Translations under genes and position numbers: made by a program
NCBI RefSeq assembly: GCF_000715075.1
Contig: NC_134095.1
Location: 42,758,806-42,822,805, forward strand
From: Nicotiana tabacum
Taxonomy: Eukaryota > Streptophyta > Magnoliopsida > Solanales > Solanaceae
Length of the DNA: 64,000 nt
Direction: 5' to 3'
Part shown: in pieces, positions 1 to 10,947 of the stretch
How the letters are laid out: every line of letters begins with the position of its first letter
How positions within the stretch are numbered: position 1 is the first letter of the stretch
The notes under the pieces: generated by a model
Database searches by the model: none
What the model was told of the DNA's origin: nothing
Seen by the model: the letters and a program-made list of their open reading frames with translations, nothing else

Positions 1-3000
1 AACTTGGTTACCCCGCCCCCTATCCAAAACACCCCCCCGACTTCATCGTCTCCCTGACCAACCCTAACACCCAAACCCTAGCTGCCACCCCACCCCTTCG
101 CCTGAAAGCCGGCGGCAACAGTGTCGTTGGCCATGAGTCTAACACCACTGAACCACCATGACCCCCCCTCTCCAAATCCACACTCAGCTTGCCTCGAATC
201 TTCCCTGAACGTGTCGAATCTTCATTCGAAGATCCGAGACCAAACCTGGATCTACACCAAACCACCCCATATTCACCCTAGTAACTACCCTAACGTCCCT
301 CAGGCCTTAATCAGCTTTGGTTCCGGTCGAATACAAGCAGAACTTGTCGAATCCCAAATATGTGTTCAAGAACCCTAGAAAAACCAAACCTGTTTTCGTT
401 TGAGGTAAGTTTTCGATGTAATCGTCTTTTCTTGCTTTTGGTTTAGATGTTATGCATATGGTTGTAGATTTGTTTTAGATTGTTTTTTTATTATTTTCTG
501 TCCATCTTCAAAGACCCTTTTGTTTGGTCGATTTCTTTTCTCGAATATTAATTGAGTGTTATAAGATGTTTAGTCGCTTCGATTGATGTTGTCAATTAGT
601 TAAGTTTCATAAACTGCATAATTAAATGTCCCGAGTTTTGAAATAAATTGGTACCCTGTTTAGTCTATGTTGTTAGTCGTTTAATTGTTACGTATGATAG
701 TTTGTATAGTCGACCTGAGTAACGTCGTCAAATAATTAAGTGTTGTAAAGTTCCATTGTTGTCCGAAAAGGGCCTGAAACACTCAGTTTGTTTCTGTTTT
801 AAGTTAAGTTGATTAGCGACTAATTAGTATACGTTATAACTCGCAAAGTCGACTCGACACATGTTCGACGTTAGTTTCACAGTATTAAATAACAAACGAC
901 CTAACTCTTACTGGCTGATTTTGTTGAATGGTTGTGTGGACTGATTATAGGTTGGTTTGTTAACTGTGGGGGGGGGGGGTTCGAACTAGTTCTCAAAAGG
1001 GTCATAACTAGCAGATCCAATAGAATGAAAGAGTGGGGCAAAGCAACATTGATCAAGGGTCAGCTGGGTAATCTTAATGGGCAAAGACTGATTAAAAATT
1101 TAGGATTAATGGGCCATCAATTTTTTAATCAGAAATACTATTAATCTAGTATTAGTGGGGACAAAACATGAGAGTATGGGAGTTTAATACTTAAATAAAC
1201 CCATGACCCTTGAATAGAGCAATAGGTCAGGCGTGGGGAACAAAATGACTTGCATCAAGAAGATGCTTAGGCATGGGAAATGAGGGGGATGGGCAGTCAC
1301 TGAGGTTGTGAAGTTCTAGGCAGCCCTTAGGGTCTTTGATTCAGTTATAAATAGAGCTGTTTTTAGTTAAGAAGGGGCTGGGAGATTTTTTAGTCTTCAG
1401 AGAGATTCTGTGAGTGAGAAAAACTGAAAAGAAGAATAACAGAAGAAATTTCAGGATATTGAACCAACTATTGTCTGAAAACTGTCTAAGAATTTAAACT
1501 GGTCAAGCTGTCTTTGCCAATTGTTGTTGGTTATTTGTCGAGCTGTTTGTGACTACTGTATTGATGTGGCTATTTGCACTGAACATTCTGGGTTTTCAGC
1601 TGTTTTCACTACCCTGTTTCTGGGATTATTGCTTGTTGCTCGACCATTTGTGGGTTTCACAATTGTTGTTGGGTACTGTTGCTGGTTGTTGCTGTGTGTT
1701 TGCTGTTCGAGTGGCTTGCTGCTGATACTTTTCTTCTTCTCTTTCTTATTGTCCAAACATCCAGGTACACGTTCTAAATTCACTGATGTAATGATACGTT
1801 TGGGGCTGAATAAAAAGCACAAGGTTATGGCAGTCCAAACATGAGCATGATTACCTTTATTCTGCTGCTTATATTTTAGAATGTTGGTGTATTTAACATG
1901 TAAAGTTTAACCTTCAAACTATGTAATAAGATAGTTTCTCAGTCCATAAGGAGTTTGGTCTGGCAGTCCATTGTTGTATGTAAATCAGTAAGAAGTTAGC
2001 TGGATAGTAGTAATACTCGGCCAACAATGGCATCGCGTCTGTAAAAATGAACGCAGTAATCACACTTGTTTCGCCTTAATTCGTCAGTAGATATGTGTAT
2101 CTTGAAGGCACACTAGGCAATCTGGATTATAGCAAAAATATAAAAATCGCATAGCTAAACACGTGATAACACCACTTGAGTCAGATAGGATCGTCATACA
2201 GTCGTTTCGTTTTGTTAGTGTCAAACATGTGAGGAATAATTAACTGAACCTCATACGTATGCCCGTCAACAAATAAGGTCGAATGCGTCTAATTTCTTCG
2301 CCTAAGGATAATCTGCTTCGATACTGTTGTGCGTCAATCCCATGTTTCAGTTTTTTTGAATAATAGAATATAGAATGAAGGCCACCCCTCTTTGTACAAA
2401 TTCTGCTGCAATTTCTCATTTGTGTCAGTCGTATGCTAATAGCTAATAAGTTGCATTTTCTCAGCATGTAATCAATCAAGGTATTTTCTTGTGTTTTTTT
2501 AGAGACAAACTTAATAGAAGAATGTAGTTGCTGTAGGTTTATCCTTAAAAGTAAATGAGACGAGCCTCGCCGAAAAATGCAAGATCGCGGGGCCCTCAGT
2601 AAATATCTATTTTAAACTTGCTTAGACTCCGGGACGGGCCGTTTAGCAAATTTCCCGGCCCTACCCAAAATAATGATACGCTAGTTGCTTTAGGCGCGCA
2701 TTTAATAATTTTATCTCCTTAAACTCGGGTGCACATTGATGTGACCCAAATCCAAATCTCAACGGAGTCAAAGTGTGTCGACGACCACGGGTACATTGAT
2801 TGTAACGCGGTTTGAGATACATTTTCACAACGTTGTAATTCTTGATAAAAATAACAGTAAATGATAAAAGCGGTTTAAAAGTTAAAATTTGCACATCAGT
2901 TCATATTTGTAAAAAATCAGATTAATCAAGCCGAATATAACAGTTGAGCGACCGTGCTAGAACCACGGAACTCGGGAATGCCTAACACCTTCTCCCGGGT

Positions 3001-3209
3001 TAACAGAATTCCTTATCCGGATTTCTGGTACGCAGACTGTAATATGGAGTCATTATTTTCCTCGATTCGGGATTAAAATTGGTGACTTGGGACACCCTAA
3101 ATCTCCCAAGTGGCGACTCTGAAATAAACAAATAAATCCCGTTTTCTATCGTCCTTAAATTGGAAAACTCCCCTGCACCCTCGCGGGTGCGGAAAAAGGA
3201 GGTGTGACA
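1..3209 (+). repeat. 5' LTR of element A (5' part missing)
   Basis: Base 1 corresponds to 33387 in the 3' LTR, so roughly the first 773 bp lie outside the window. The end GGAGGTGTGACA is followed by GCTC and the primer binding site. This copy keeps about 29 bp near 2646-2675 that the 3' LTR lacks. A TTATAAATAG motif lies near 1346. The block 1521-1844 is open as a hydrophobic 107-codon frame in both LTR copies, but I do not call it a gene: LTR copies are identical at birth, so its retention says nothing about selection. Confidence 0.92.
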
Positions 3210-3213
3210 GCTC

Positions 3214-3231
3214 TGGCGACTCTGCTGGGGA
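3214..3231 (+). other. Primer binding site of element A
   Basis: TGGCGACTCTGCTGGGGA lies 4 nt after the LTR end and begins with TGG, the complement of a tRNA 3' CCA. The same 18-mer occurs in elements B and C. Ogre elements are reported to be primed by tRNA-Arg. I cannot confirm the tRNA identity from this window. Confidence 0.88.
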
Positions 3232-4089
3232 ACAATGACCCAGAACCACTGGTTCAGAGTTAAGAATTCGAGCTTAGAATAATTGTTACTATTTGGCTTT
3301 ATTTATTATCTGATTTTATTATATGTTTTAGCCTAAATGTGCAAAATGTTGCTCTTACCTCTTTGATACTATTTGAACTGTATATAAACTATGCCGAAAC
3401 CTTTCTCTTCTTACCTCCGGGGATGTGCTTACTGGTTGAGACTCCCTATTCTGTTAGTGTCATACCTTGAAATAAAAGAGGCTCGGAAAGTTTCTAAGCC
3501 GGCTGGCCTTTTGGTTCCCGGAAAGGAGCTCCTTCCTCAACTCGAGTTGTCCGCTCGGGTACACTGTCTCGAACACCGACCCAGGTTTTGAACATAAAAT
3601 AACGTGACTTCATGCCGGATCCCTAGTAGGAACGCTTGTCTGCATCATGTGCATTTTGACTTAGGGGACTCAACATAGGGGTTGGGTCCGTCTAGGAATA
3701 GCAACCTGAAACAGAGAAGACCATCGTGATGCATCTTACTTGCTATGTACATATATTTGTTTCAAACCTGCATGTTGACCGGTTTCTGAATCTCGGAAAT
3801 GTTGAAAAAAGGAGAAAAGAGGAAACAAAAAGAGACATAACAGTTAAGGTATTAATTGATTATTTTAGAAGATGAAAAATAGAAAAAAAAAGTCTTTTAT
3901 TTTTTGGAAAATCGTTTGTTGAAAAGAAAATGAAAAAAAGAGTCTTTATTTTAGTTTGGAAAAATAGGTTGTTTTATCTTTTTGAAAAATGAAGAGTTAT
4001 TTTGTCTTGTTTTCAAAAATAGGAAAGGAAAATGGTTTGTCTTGCAATGAAAAATGAAAGTAAAAAAGATACTTGTTCGGTTAATTTGC

Positions 4090-4145
4090 CCGAACTACGC
4101 AGGTTTGATTCTCATAGGGTGTGAGATACGTAGGCAACCTCCGCC
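4090..4145 (+). other. CTACG/CGTAG stem-loop cassette, copy 1 (element A leader)
   Basis: Outer arms CTACG and CGTAG. Inner arms TCTCA and TGAGA enclose a loop containing GGG. See the finding on this family. Confidence 0.6.
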
Positions 4146-4294
4146 GGGTCCAACCTCCCATTTTTTTTTAAAAAAAATCAATAAAAGTAGCAGAAACACC
4201 AAGTACATTTTTGCCACAAGGTCGGGTGACGCCGCTTATATCAAAAGTAGCCAAATGTTCCCAAAAGGAACTCCGGAAGGCTGCCTTTGTACAG

Positions 4295-4299
4295 ACGGC
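4295..4299 (+). repeat. Target site duplication of element B, left copy
   Basis: ACGGC immediately precedes the TGTAAGC start of B's left LTR and is repeated exactly at 19489-19493. Joining the flanks restores the continuous leader of element A. Confidence 0.93.
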
Positions 4300-7081
4300 T
4301 GTAAGCACGTGATTTTTGACCCTCCCCGAGAATTTTCACATTTTTTAGCATGAATATGTGAAATTGGGTCTAGTATAGCTATTTTAACTATTTTTACTTT
4401 ATTTTGTTGCAAAAAGGAAATTTCAAAAAATATATATATATAAATTTTAGTTTATGTATCTCTCATAAACTTGAAAAAATACAAAAATTATACTTTATTT
4501 TGGTACTTTATATAAATTCGAAAATTACAAAAAAATATAGTTCTATTAATGTTTGCAGTCATTATAATTTTGAAAAATACAAAAAAAATTGCGTCATATT
4601 TTTGTCTTTATTAAAGAACGAAAATTACAAAAAAAAATAGTTTTATTAATGTTCTATAGTCATTTTTAACTTTGAAAAATACAAAAATATTACCTCATAT
4701 TTTATCTTAATATTTAAAAACGAAAATTACAAAAAAAATAGTTTTATTAATATTCTATAGTCATTTTTAACTTTGAAAAATACAAAAATATTACCTCATA
4801 TTTTATCTTAATATTTAAAAACGAAAATTACAAAAAAAATAGTTTTATTAATATTTTTGTAGCTATTTTAAAATCTTGAAAAATATTTAAAAATATATAG
4901 TTTTGTTTAAATACTAGTCTTATTTTTGGTAGTTATTTTGCTTACATAGGACTAGTTAAGCAACGTGTTCCTATTTCTCGGGTCCGGGCAAAAGAATAAT
5001 ATTCGGGTTCAAACTACCCGGTTTTAGGCCTAATTTTCGGACCTAGCCCATAATAACCGTGTCCAGAACACGTGGGGAACCCCACCACGCGTGGGGAACA
5101 TATGCCTTGAACCCCACCACGCGTGGGCTCATTTTTCTGGGCAAACCATGTCAAATACACGGACTACACATTTGACAGAGGGAGGAAAAACTTTGGAAAA
5201 TTTGGAAAAAAAAGAAAAAAAAAAAAAGAAAACATGTGCTGTTTATCTTCTTCTTAAGAAGAAGAAGCAGAAAGAACCCGACGGACAAAAAAAAAGAACA
5301 AAAGGAGCCCCCCTCCATCAACGAACAGCCCCCTTTCACCGTGAAACCACTCCTCCAACGCCACCCTCGTTCCAGGTCAAGCAGCGGCAGCTGCTGCTGC
5401 GTTACCCAACCACCCTCTCCGTCTCAAAATTACCACCAGACACCACCACCCCGTCCCGGCCAAGCTGACCCCTCCCCGTCACCTCCACCCACAGCCACCA
5501 TAACCAACGACCAAACACCACCCCATCACCACCGTCCGACACCACCAACGAACACACCCAAACGACACCGACCAAAACCACCATTGACGCCTCAAAACCA
5601 CTTCCAAAACCTACCCAGCTGACCCCCCCCCCCCCCCCCGTCACTGTCACCCCAGCACCACGACCAACGTCAACAACCCACCCCGTCGCAGCCCCAGTCC
5701 CTTCGACCACCAAACACCGGCAACCACCCCTCCTCCTCCTAGCTCTAACGAACCAGTCCGCCATTTTCAGTCCAACGAGCAGCTATCGCTGCATGCCAGG
5801 CAGTCGTAGCTGCGTTTCCAAGCAGCGGTGGGTTGCTGCAATCTTGCTTGGCCGAGTTTTCTGTTTTTCCGTCGAGGTCGACTTTGGTTCGTCGAGGTCC
5901 GGTACGTCGAGGCGCTGTCCGAGGTTCCGTCGTTGTTCTTCATTCAGAGAGGTCCGGCTTGAGTTCCGTCGGAATCGTGTTTGTCGTCCTAAGTTTGCCG
6001 AGGTTCAAAGGTTAGTAAACCTCGAGCATTAAATAAGGAAATGTTATGTCAAAAGTTCAAAAATGCAATATAGAAATTGGTATGATAATTTTCTGCTTAT
6101 GTTTTCATCGTATGCATTTTTGCTCATTTTGCGTTATGTGATTCTTGTTTATTTGATGTCATTTAATTAAGTTTGACTAGTTGTTCTATGACACAAGTTT
6201 GCCTTTAATTTGTTCGTCCTTTCCTTCGCTTAGTTCAAAAAAAAATTATTATTAGTACATGTTATTACTACTCCCGAAATACTCATTCGCCAAAAATCTT
6301 TTTATTAAACTTCTAACAAGTTATGAGATTTTAGTTGTAAAGAAGTTGTAAGGTTTAGTATGGTTAAAAGCGTAAAAATGGCATCCCTTAAAATATAAAA
6401 AAAAATAATAATAATAAAAAATAAAAATGAGACGAGCCTCGCCGAGTAAAAGGGACAAATTGCGGGGCCCTCACAAAAATATGTATTAAATACTTAGATT
6501 TCGGGATGGGCTGTTTAGCGAATTTCACGGCCTTCCCAAAATAATAACACGATAGTCTCTTTAGGCGCGTGTTTAATAATCTATTTTCTTAAACTTGGGT
6601 GTGCATTTCATGTGACCCAAATCCAAATCTCAAAACATCAAATAAAAATGCGTTCCGGATTGTGGGTGCATTTCATGTGACGCAGTCCAAAGACGTGTTT
6701 TTAAGCGATGTTTACATTTCTTAATAATAATAATTAATAAAGCGGTTAAAGGTTAAAATTTGCACATGGTTCATAATTGTATTAAAAATCAGATAAATAA
6801 GCCAAATATAACAGTTGAGCGACCGTGCTAGAACCACGGAACTCGGGAATGCCTAACACCTTCTCCCGGGTTAACAGAATTCCTTATCTAGATTTCTGGT
6901 ACGCAGACTGTAATATAGAGTCATTATTTTCCTTGATTCGGGATTAAAATTGGTGACTTGAGACACCCTAAATCTCCCAAGTGGCGACTCTGAAATAATT
7001 AAACCAATCCCGTTTCGGTTGTCCTTTAATTGGAAAAAACTCCCCCTGCGCCCTTCGGGTGCGGAAAACGGAGGTGTGACA
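4300..7081 (+). repeat. Left LTR of element B
   Basis: TGTAAGCACGTGATTTTTG start and GGAGGTGTGACA end. An AT-rich zone (4390-4930) holds about four degenerate copies of a roughly 101-bp unit, each opening ACGAAAATTAC (4618, 4720, 4821). Two copies of a CCCCACCACGCGTGGG dyad and a CACGTG lie at 5066-5127. A very C-rich zone (5330-5740) with a C homopolymer near 5624-5639 gives long proline-rich open frames on one strand, which look like composition artefacts. The 3' third (6426 on) resembles element A's LTR. Confidence 0.94.
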
Positions 7082-7085
7082 GCTC

Positions 7086-7103
7086 TGGCGACTCTGCTGG
7101 GGA
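7086..7103 (+). other. Primer binding site of element B
   Basis: TGGCGACTCTGCTGGGGA, 4 nt after the LTR end and identical to that of element A. Confidence 0.88.
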
Positions 7104-7696
7104 CTAGGACCCAGAACCACTGGTTCAGGGTTAAGAATTCGAGCTTGAAATAATTGTTATTATTTGGCTTTATTTATTATCTGATTTTTACATGTTTGAG
7201 CCTAATGTGTTAAATGCTGCTTTTACCGCTTTGATATTATTTGAACTGTATATAAACTGTGCCGAAACCCATATCCTTTCTGAATTTTCTAAATCATGAA
7301 GAAGGGCGTACTTCGTACGACTTCTTTTCTGTATAGTGTCAAATCCTAATTTAGAACGAGGTTCGGATAAGTTGCTAAGCCGGTGAAGCTTCTGTATTCC
7401 CGGTACGCTGCCCCCCCTCGGCTCGAGCTGTCCGCTCGGGTAAGCTAGGTCTAGAACAAACACCCAGGTTTTTGAACCTAGTATAACAAAGCCACATGCC
7501 GGATCCCTAGTAGGAACGTTTATTTGCATCATATGCATTTGACTTAGGGGACTCAACATAGGGGTTGGGTCCGTCTAGGACAAGCAACCTGAAAATAATA
7601 GACAATCTTTCGGCATCCTATGTGCTACATGTTGTATTTAGTCAAGGGCGTATGAGTCATTTGGTCATTTCCAGCATGATGTTATTTTAATCAAAG

Positions 7697-7912
7697 CATG
7701 GGGAACATTTGTGGAATCCAAGAAGCCTTGGAATTCCCTATGTCCCCCACGCTTGCTTTTTGGGAAAGCACATGGGGAACATTTGCGGAATCCAAGAAGT
7801 CTTGGAATTCCATATGTCCCCCACGCTTCATATGTTGGGAAAAGCGCATGGGGAGCATTTGCGGAATCCAAGAAGTCTCGGAAATCGTTATGTCTCCCAT
7901 GCCACATTTTTG
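7697..7912 (+). repeat. Three tandem ~78-bp hairpin repeats
   Basis: Each unit opens CATGGGGAACATTTG and closes near ATGTCCCCCACG. Inside, CCAAGA pairs with TCTTGG and GGAAT with ATTCC around a 3-4 nt loop, while GGGGA..CAT faces ATGTCCCCC. The third unit has decayed. The near-palindromy explains why both strands show similar short open frames. Confidence 0.75.
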
Positions 7913-8617
7913 AAAGAAATAATAAATATAAAAATAAAATTACAAATAAAACAAAGCATGAAAATTCAAAAAGATTTTGTATGTTTTCATTATTTTCCAC
8001 AGATTAAAAAAATAAATCGTGAAAAGAGGAGAAAAATGACAGTGTAGAGATGTAACTACTTATTTTTAGAGAAAAAACAAATGTCCAAGTAGTGGCGAAA
8101 CTCTGCCGAAATTTTGAGAAAATAAAAAAAAAATATGTATTATTAGTTTGTTTTATTAAAGCAAAGGAAAAGCAGAAAAATCAAAATAATCCAAAAGAGT
8201 CTCGTGTTTAAAAATCAAAGAATCTTGTTTTTAAAATAGTTTTTATTTATTTGTTTATGAAAATGACAAAATTAAAATAATCCAAAATATTTTTTTTCCA
8301 TTATTGACTTCTTTAGAAAGTCTTTCTAATTGTTTTCAAAAAATAATATAATATATAAAAAAAAAAACAAATCCGAAAATATTTTGATTCTTTTTTCAAA
8401 GTTGGAAAGAAAATTCAAAATTCAAAAAAAAAACATTTTGAGAAGCATTTCTTTTATTAAAAGCAAAATTCCGAAAATATTTTCTTCTTCTTCTTTAAAA
8501 TAAAGAAAAAAAAAGAGCAAATGAAAATTCAAAAAATATATCTTAGAAGTGTTTCTTTTAAAAAGAAAATCAATCAAAAAAAATGCTTCCTTTCTTCTTT
8601 TAAAGTAGTTCTTTTGA

Positions 8618-8685
8618 CCGAACTACGCGGGTTTGATTCTCACCGGATGTGAGATACGTAGGCAACCCTCATCGGGTCCAACCCC
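8618..8685 (+). other. CTACG/CGTAG stem-loop cassette, copy 2 (element B leader)
   Basis: Outer arms CTACG/CGTAG. Inner arms TCTCAC and GTGAGA around CGGAT. Confidence 0.6.
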
Positions 8686-8850
8686 ACCTTCTCAAAAAAG
8701 AAGGAATGTTTTATGTTTTTCGTTAATTCGTTTGTTTGTTATAAATGAAAATAATAGAATAATAGTCTATTTGATTGTTGTGAAAATAATAATAAAAAAT
8801 AAATAAATATAGAAAATGGAAAAGGGTCCTCTCAAAAACAGTTTATTTGC

Positions 8851-8918
8851 CCGAACTACGCGGGTTTGATTCTCACCGGATGTGAGATACGTAGGCAACC
8901 CTCATCGGGTCCAACCCC
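8851..8918 (+). other. CTACG/CGTAG stem-loop cassette, copy 3 (element B leader)
   Basis: Nearly identical to the copy at 8618, so a local duplicate rather than independent evidence. Confidence 0.58.
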
Positions 8919-9070
8919 ACCTTTTGCTAAAATAGCTAAAAATCAAAAATTTTAATCTTGTCATAAATAAGTCGGGTGATGTCCAACCCACCCTTTGCTA
9001 AAATAGCCAAAAACAAATAAATAAAAAATATATGTCAAATTTTAATTTTGTCATAAAGAAGTCGGGTGAC

Positions 9071-9139
9071 GCTGTTTTATCAAGACATAGCCGAATGTCC
9101 CCGAAAGGGACGCCGGAAGGCTGACTTTGCATAAACAGC
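9071..9139 (+). other. Nested stem-loop, GCTGTTT/AAACAGC type, copy 1
   Basis: Three nested arm pairs: GCTGTTT with AAACAGC, AGCC with GGCT, and GTCCC with GGGAC closing a CGAAA loop. Confidence 0.55.
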
Positions 9140-9180
9140 CACTTTTGGGGTCATTTTTAAGACTTGGTCCAGTTGACCCC

Positions 9181-9223
9181 CACAGCCTAAAAATCTTCGT
9201 CCCCGAGACGTTGAAAGGCCGTG
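9181..9223 (+). other. CACAGCCT hairpin, copy 1
   Basis: CACAGCCT faces AGGCCGTG with one mismatch, around a loop containing AAATCTTCGTCCCCGAG. Confidence 0.45.
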
Positions 9224-9288
9224 TTTGCAATATTGACTTTTCTCATTTTTGAAAAATGATAAAAAGAGTTATAAATAAGTCAGGTGAT

Positions 9289-9358
9289 GCTGTTTTGTCA
9301 TAAAAAGGGCCGAATGTTCCCGAAAGGGACGCCGGAAGGCTGACTTGGCATAAACAGC
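9289..9358 (+). other. Nested stem-loop, GCTGTTT/AAACAGC type, copy 2
   Basis: GCTGTTT with AAACAGC, GCC with GGC, and GTTCCC with GGGAC (one wobble pair) around a GAAA loop. Confidence 0.55.
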
Positions 9359-9388
9359 CACCTTTGGGTCATTTTGAGATATGGACCC

Positions 9389-9433
9389 ACACAGCCTTAT
9401 AAATCTTCGTCCCCGAGGCGCTGAAGGGCCGTG
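9389..9433 (+). other. CACAGCCT hairpin, copy 2
   Basis: CACAGCCT faces AGGGCCGTG around a loop with the same AAATCTTCGTCCCCGAG core as copy 1. Confidence 0.45.
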
Positions 9434-9859
9434 TTTACAACGCCAAGTCTTTCATTGTAATTTTTAAAAGAAAAAAAAATCAAAGAGTCAGCGGTCATGT
9501 GAATACCGTCTTTTGTCATAATAAGCCGAGCCAGCTTCGGCCGCGTCTTAAACCGTTCTTGCCGAAATAGCCTTAGAGTATCCTTCAGTTGTCGAAAGGT
9601 TATTTTCGTAAAAGAATGGACAAGTTTCAAAGTGTCAAAATAATCCTCCCCGGCCTCAAAATTCATGAGAAAATTGGAAGGGGCCACATTTGCAAAAAAT
9701 AACCATTTGGTTGCATTTGTCGAACAGAGAAAGGGAGCTAGCATTTTATTTTTGAGTTTATAAATCTTTAATTAGAATCTGTGGTTTGTTTGATTATTTT
9801 TCAGTTTATTTTAATATATAAATTGAAAAAATGATTAGTATTGTTTATCTTTTATTGGT

Positions 9860-9925
9860 CCGAACTACGCAAGGTCTGATTCATGCAGGGATATGATACG
9901 TAGGCAATCTCCATAAGATTCGACC
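9860..9925 (+). other. CTACG/CGTAG stem-loop cassette, copy 4 (just before element B gag-like ORF)
   Basis: Outer CTACG/CGTAG, inner TCAT/ATGA. The equivalent position upstream of A's gag is copy 7 at 21873. Confidence 0.58.
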
Positions 9926-10158
9926 ACCACTAAAATAAAAAATAAAAAAATATATATAATAATAATAAATAAATAAAAGAGAGTGTGGAAGATTTTCAGG
10001 GGGCACAATTGTCTAACTGCTTAGGTACATTGTATCTCTGATATATGATTGTCTGTCCAATGCCCTAACACTAACGTGATGACTTCCCTTTGATGTGTCC
10101 ATATAAAGAGAGTGGTTGGTTGTGGTAACTCCTCCTTGCAAAGCAAAATCAAAGGACA

Positions 10159-10947
10159 ATGGCTCAGAACCGCAGAACCGAGTGGGTCAGTACTGATGAC
10201 CGACAACAATTGGTCGAACTGAACAACGGGTTGGTAGAAGAAGTGAAAATGCTGAGACAGCATGTGGCAGACATGTATCAGGCATGGATAACAGGAAAAG
10301 CACCACCCCCTCCACCGCCAAGTCTCTTGAACTCGGTCAATTCCCAAGCACCCAACACCATAATGGAAGATCCCCCATACTCTCCATCCCAACCCACTTA
10401 TGGCAGCCTTCCCAGCTACCCGAGTAGCTCCATCGCTCCCCAATGCTTCTCCACTCCCCAACACCACTTCTTTCCCCGCCATACTTCACTTTCCAGGCAC
10501 CCGGCTCCACATAATGCCTACCCACCTACACAAACCTACCAAAAGCCACCTGGATCAGGTTTCCGGCCCTGTCAACATGCAAGAATGAAGAGGTTGCTGA
10601 AACGAGGAAATGCTCTCGCCCCCATCGGGGTATCTTATGCCAGTCTGTTTGAAAGGCTAAGGCATGCTGGTTCGATTGAGCCACTCCCCGCATGTACTAT
10701 AAATCCGCTTGCAAGGAGCTTTGATCCGGCAGCACGATGCGCCTACCACTCCAATGTCATAGGGCACAACATTGAGAGCTGTCATAGCTGGAGAAAGGAA
10801 GTAGAGAAAATGATCCGAGAAGGGCGGGTTGCAATTAATAACAGTGACATAGGGCACTCGAACCTCCTCGAGAATTTGCCGACGGAGGTTGATGAGGTTG
10901 AAGCTGGTAATGGTCTCGGCAGTATTGATGCAAAGCTCAGTGGCTAA
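10159..10947 (+). CDS. Gag-like protein of element B without capsid core
   Basis: Intact 262-codon frame from an ATG following the leader. Residues 1-40 are charged and probably helical (QLVELNNGLVEEVKMLRQ), like the N-terminus of A's gag. Residues 50-130 are rich in proline, serine and tyrosine. The C-terminal half matches A's gag downstream of its capsid domain: a PPGSGFRP segment corresponds to PPGTGFRG in A, and a C-x2-H-x5-H-x4-C knuckle (CAYHSNVIGHNIESC) corresponds to CEYCSGMLGHETEKC. The capsid region found in A at 22801-23370, with WYTWDDLAQAF, is absent. Whether it is made or works in packaging is unknown. It could be a deletion relic kept open by recency. Confidence 0.72.
   Translation: MAQNRRTEWVSTDDRQQLVELNNGLVEEVKMLRQHVADMYQAWITGKAPPPPPPSLLNSVNSQAPNTIMEDPPYSPSQPTYGSLPSYPSSSIAPQCFSTPQHHFFPRHTSLSRHPAPHNAYPPTQTYQKPPGSGFRPCQHARMKRLLKRGNALAPIGVSYASLFERLRHAGSIEPLPACTINPLARSFDPAARCAYHSNVIGHNIESCHSWRKEVEKMIREGRVAINNSDIGHSNLLENLPTEVDEVEAGNGLGSIDAKLSG

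Larger units (their letters stand above)
3232..4299 (+). other. Leader of element A, first part (no gene)
   Basis: No credible ORF. The stretch parallels the leader of element B at 7104-7600: both contain the landmark near 3655 / 7535 ending in a GGGGTTGGGTCCGTCTAGGA block. A purine-rich run (3800-4070), one CTACG/CGTAG cassette (4090-4145) and the 5' arm of a nested hairpin (4231-4298) follow. Element B interrupts the leader here, and it resumes at 19489. Confidence 0.75.
7104..10158 (+). other. Leader of element B (no credible gene)
   Basis: A 3-kb untranslated region. It starts with sequence parallel to A's leader, then has a triple hairpin repeat (7697-7912), A-rich filler (7920-8600), three CTACG cassettes (8618, 8851, 9860), two nested GCTGTTT/AAACAGC hairpins (9071-9139, 9289-9358) and two CACAGCCT hairpins (9181-9223, 9389-9433). 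Short open frames on both strands at 7690-8047 arise from the near-palindromic repeat. Confidence 0.7.

Noticed and set aside
1521..1844. 107-codon hydrophobic open frame, also at 34904-35227
   Set aside because: It lies inside the LTR and both copies are nearly identical only because the LTRs are. The T-rich sequence readily encodes Leu/Phe/Val. No start context or homologue is recognised.
5236..5764. Proline-rich frames on + and glycine/valine-rich frames on - in element B's LTR (also 17528-18023)
   Set aside because: Produced by a CCACC-rich, C-homopolymer stretch. Frames are open on both strands and shift with homopolymer length between the two LTRs.
7691..8047. Overlapping short frames with similar peptides on both strands
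   Set aside because: Explained by the three near-palindromic repeats at 7697-7912.
8618..8685. tRNA box B resemblance (GGTTTGATTC) suggesting a SINE or polymerase III unit
   Set aside because: Other copies of the cassette read GTTTGACCTGATTC or TTGACCTGATTC, so box B is not conserved, and no box A lies at the right distance.
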